Origin: an uncultured Lachnospiraceae bacterium
GTDB taxonomy: Bacteria; Bacillota; Clostridia; Lachnospirales; Lachnospiraceae
Direction: 5' to 3'
Assembly: GCA_946633495.1 (NCBI GenBank)
Contig: CAMPAX010000039.1
Location: forward strand, 1 to 14,422
DNA length: 14,422 nt
The notes beneath the pieces were generated by a model that was not told the origin of the DNA, made no database searches, and saw nothing but the letters and a program-made list of their open reading frames with translations. The position numbers and the translations under genes are program-made. Of the stretch, positions 13,279 to 14,422 are shown piece after piece (the first letter of the stretch is position 1; every line of letters begins with the position of its first letter).

Positions 13279-14422
13279 TTACCGCACGATCCGCCCGTAA
13301 AGATCCTGCGGAACGTAGGCCTCCACATAAACGCCGTCATCCCGGTACTCCTCCACCTGCAGTTCTCCCTTCTTTCGGATCTCTGCAATGACGGACATAC
13401 GGTCAAAGGGGATCGTCATGGCGATCCTCTTCTTCCCTCCGCGGAGAAGCTCACTTACCGCCTCCCGAAAGGTGTCCAGACCCTCCTTCTTTTTCGCGGA
13501 GATCCGCACGATCTTCTCTGCACGATCATCTAAAAAATGCGTTTCTCCCTCCACCAGATCCATTTTGTTGAACACGGTCAGAACCGGTTTCTCCCGGATC
13601 TCCAGAAGATCCAGCGTCTCATATACGGTCTTTTGGTAGGTCTCCCACTCCGGATCCGAGGCATCCACCACATGGATCAGATAATCCGCATAGGCCGCCT
13701 CCTCCAGGGTGCTCCTGAATGCACGGATCAGCTCGGTGGGGAGCTTGCGGATAAAGCCGACGGTATCCGTCAGCAGGATCTGCTGCTTTCCGGGCAGCTC
13801 CAGAGCACGGGTGGTGGTATCCAGAGTTGCAAAAAGCTTATCCTCCGCCAGGATCCCCGCATCCGTAAGAGCATTGAGAAGGGTGGATTTTCCGGCATTT
13901 GTATAACCCACGATGGCCGCCACCGGAACGCCCTTTTTCTGGCGTTCCTTCCGATTCAGTTCCCGGTGGGTCACCACGTCTTCCAGCTCCCGCCGAAGCT
14001 GTCCGATGCGATTCCGCACCGCACGGCGGTCCTGCTCCAGCTTCTTCTCGCCGGGGCCACGGGTACCGATTCCGCCTCCCAGCCGGGAGAGAGCCGTCCC
14101 CTGACCGGAAAGCCGGGAGAGATTGTACCTGAGCTGTGCCAGTTCCACCTGGAGCTTTCCTTCACTGGTTCTTGCATGCGCAGCGAAAATGTCCAGGATC
14201 ACGCCGGTCCGGTCCAGTACCTTTACATCCAGTGCCCGTTCCAGATTCTTCTGCTGTGCAGGAGACAGTTCGTCATCCGTGATCACCGTATCCGCCTCCG
14301 TCTCATAGATCCGTTCCCGGAGTTCTTCGATCTTGCCGCTGCCGAGATAGGTGCCGGGGTCAATACGATCCCTGGGCTGCACCAGTGTTCCCACCACCTC
14401 TCCGCCTGCCGTCTTAGCCAGC
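13279..14422 (-). CDS. hflX: GTPase HflX (5' end outside the window)
   Basis: This is a ribosome-associated GTPase of the Obg-HflX family, which splits or rescues stalled ribosomes in bacteria where it was studied. The frame is open to the right edge (LAKTAGGE before VVGTLVQPRDR), so the first few dozen residues are missing; the visible 380 residues contain most of the usual length. Seen: the glycine-rich HflX domain with GTYLGSGKIEEL and GGGIGTRGPGEKKLE, G1 GYTNAGKST, switch region LFATLDTTTR, G3 DTVGFIRKLP, G4 NKMD, and G5 SAKK, then a short C-terminal domain ending GRIVR. The GTG at 14395-14397 is an internal codon, not the start. It is followed by a 162-base gap that carries the promoter of the next gene. 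Confidence 0.95.
   Translation of the reverse strand, partial: LAKTAGGEVVGTLVQPRDRIDPGTYLGSGKIEELRERIYETEADTVITDDELSPAQQKNLERALDVKVLDRTGVILDIFAAHARTSEGKLQVELAQLRYNLSRLSGQGTALSRLGGGIGTRGPGEKKLEQDRRAVRNRIGQLRRELEDVVTHRELNRKERQKKGVPVAAIVGYTNAGKSTLLNALTDAGILAEDKLFATLDTTTRALELPGKQQILLTDTVGFIRKLPTELIRAFRSTLEEAAYADYLIHVVDASDPEWETYQKTVYETLDLLEIREKPVLTVFNKMDLVEGETHFLDDRAEKIVRISAKKKEGLDTFREAVSELLRGGKKRIAMTIPFDRMSVIAEIRKKGELQVEEYRDDGVYVEAYVPQDLYGRIVR

Overview
The window looks like chromosomal DNA of a low-G+C-lineage Gram-positive anaerobe, most likely Clostridia and plausibly Lachnospiraceae. This is inferred from strong AGGAGG-type ribosome binding sites, extended -10 (TGn) promoters, a secreted protein with GW-type choline-binding repeats, an archaeal/eukaryotic-style (type 3) prolyl-tRNA synthetase, and a eukaryotic-type HisA of the kind found in some Clostridia. 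No rRNA, tRNA, insertion sequence, phage gene or CRISPR array was seen. All genes except one lie on the minus strand.

Layout from left to right. HisA (34-804, minus) and a CbxX/CfqX-type AAA+ ATPase (1010-2542, plus) are transcribed divergently from a shared 205-base region that holds a recognisable promoter for each. A strong stem-loop near 2541-2592 lies between the AAA+ gene and the convergent cluster and can terminate in both directions. The cluster (2599-5961, minus, read right to left) has three genes: a secreted NlpC/P60-like cysteine hydrolase with a C-terminal transmembrane anchor, a multi-pass membrane protein with a basic/serine then acidic/tyrosine cytoplasmic tail, and a second NlpC/P60-like hydrolase that carries choline-binding repeats instead of an anchor. 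The two hydrolases are clear paralogues that flank the membrane protein. This is the most unusual part of the window.

The rest is housekeeping, each gene on the minus strand: an alpha-phosphoglucomutase-type phosphosugar mutase (6069-7808), CCA tRNA nucleotidyltransferase with HD domain (7960-9309), prolyl-tRNA synthetase (9378-10814), an RluA-family pseudouridine synthase (10973-11746), a type Ic aspartate aminotransferase starting at TTG (11827-13116), and the GTPase HflX, cut by the right edge (13279-14422). Several deal with RNA or translation (cca, proS, the pseudouridine synthase, hflX), but gaps, hairpins and separate promoters suggest short transcription units rather than one operon.

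Functional reading (inference): the three-gene cluster probably encodes an envelope system in which one cysteine hydrolase is held at the membrane and its sister is bound to choline- or teichoic-acid-like wall polymer, with the membrane protein as partner or sensor. The neighbouring AAA+ ATPase could be related to it, but it is convergent and separated by a terminator, so no operon link can be claimed. The phosphoglucomutase just upstream makes glucose-1-phosphate, a precursor for envelope glycans, which is suggestive only.
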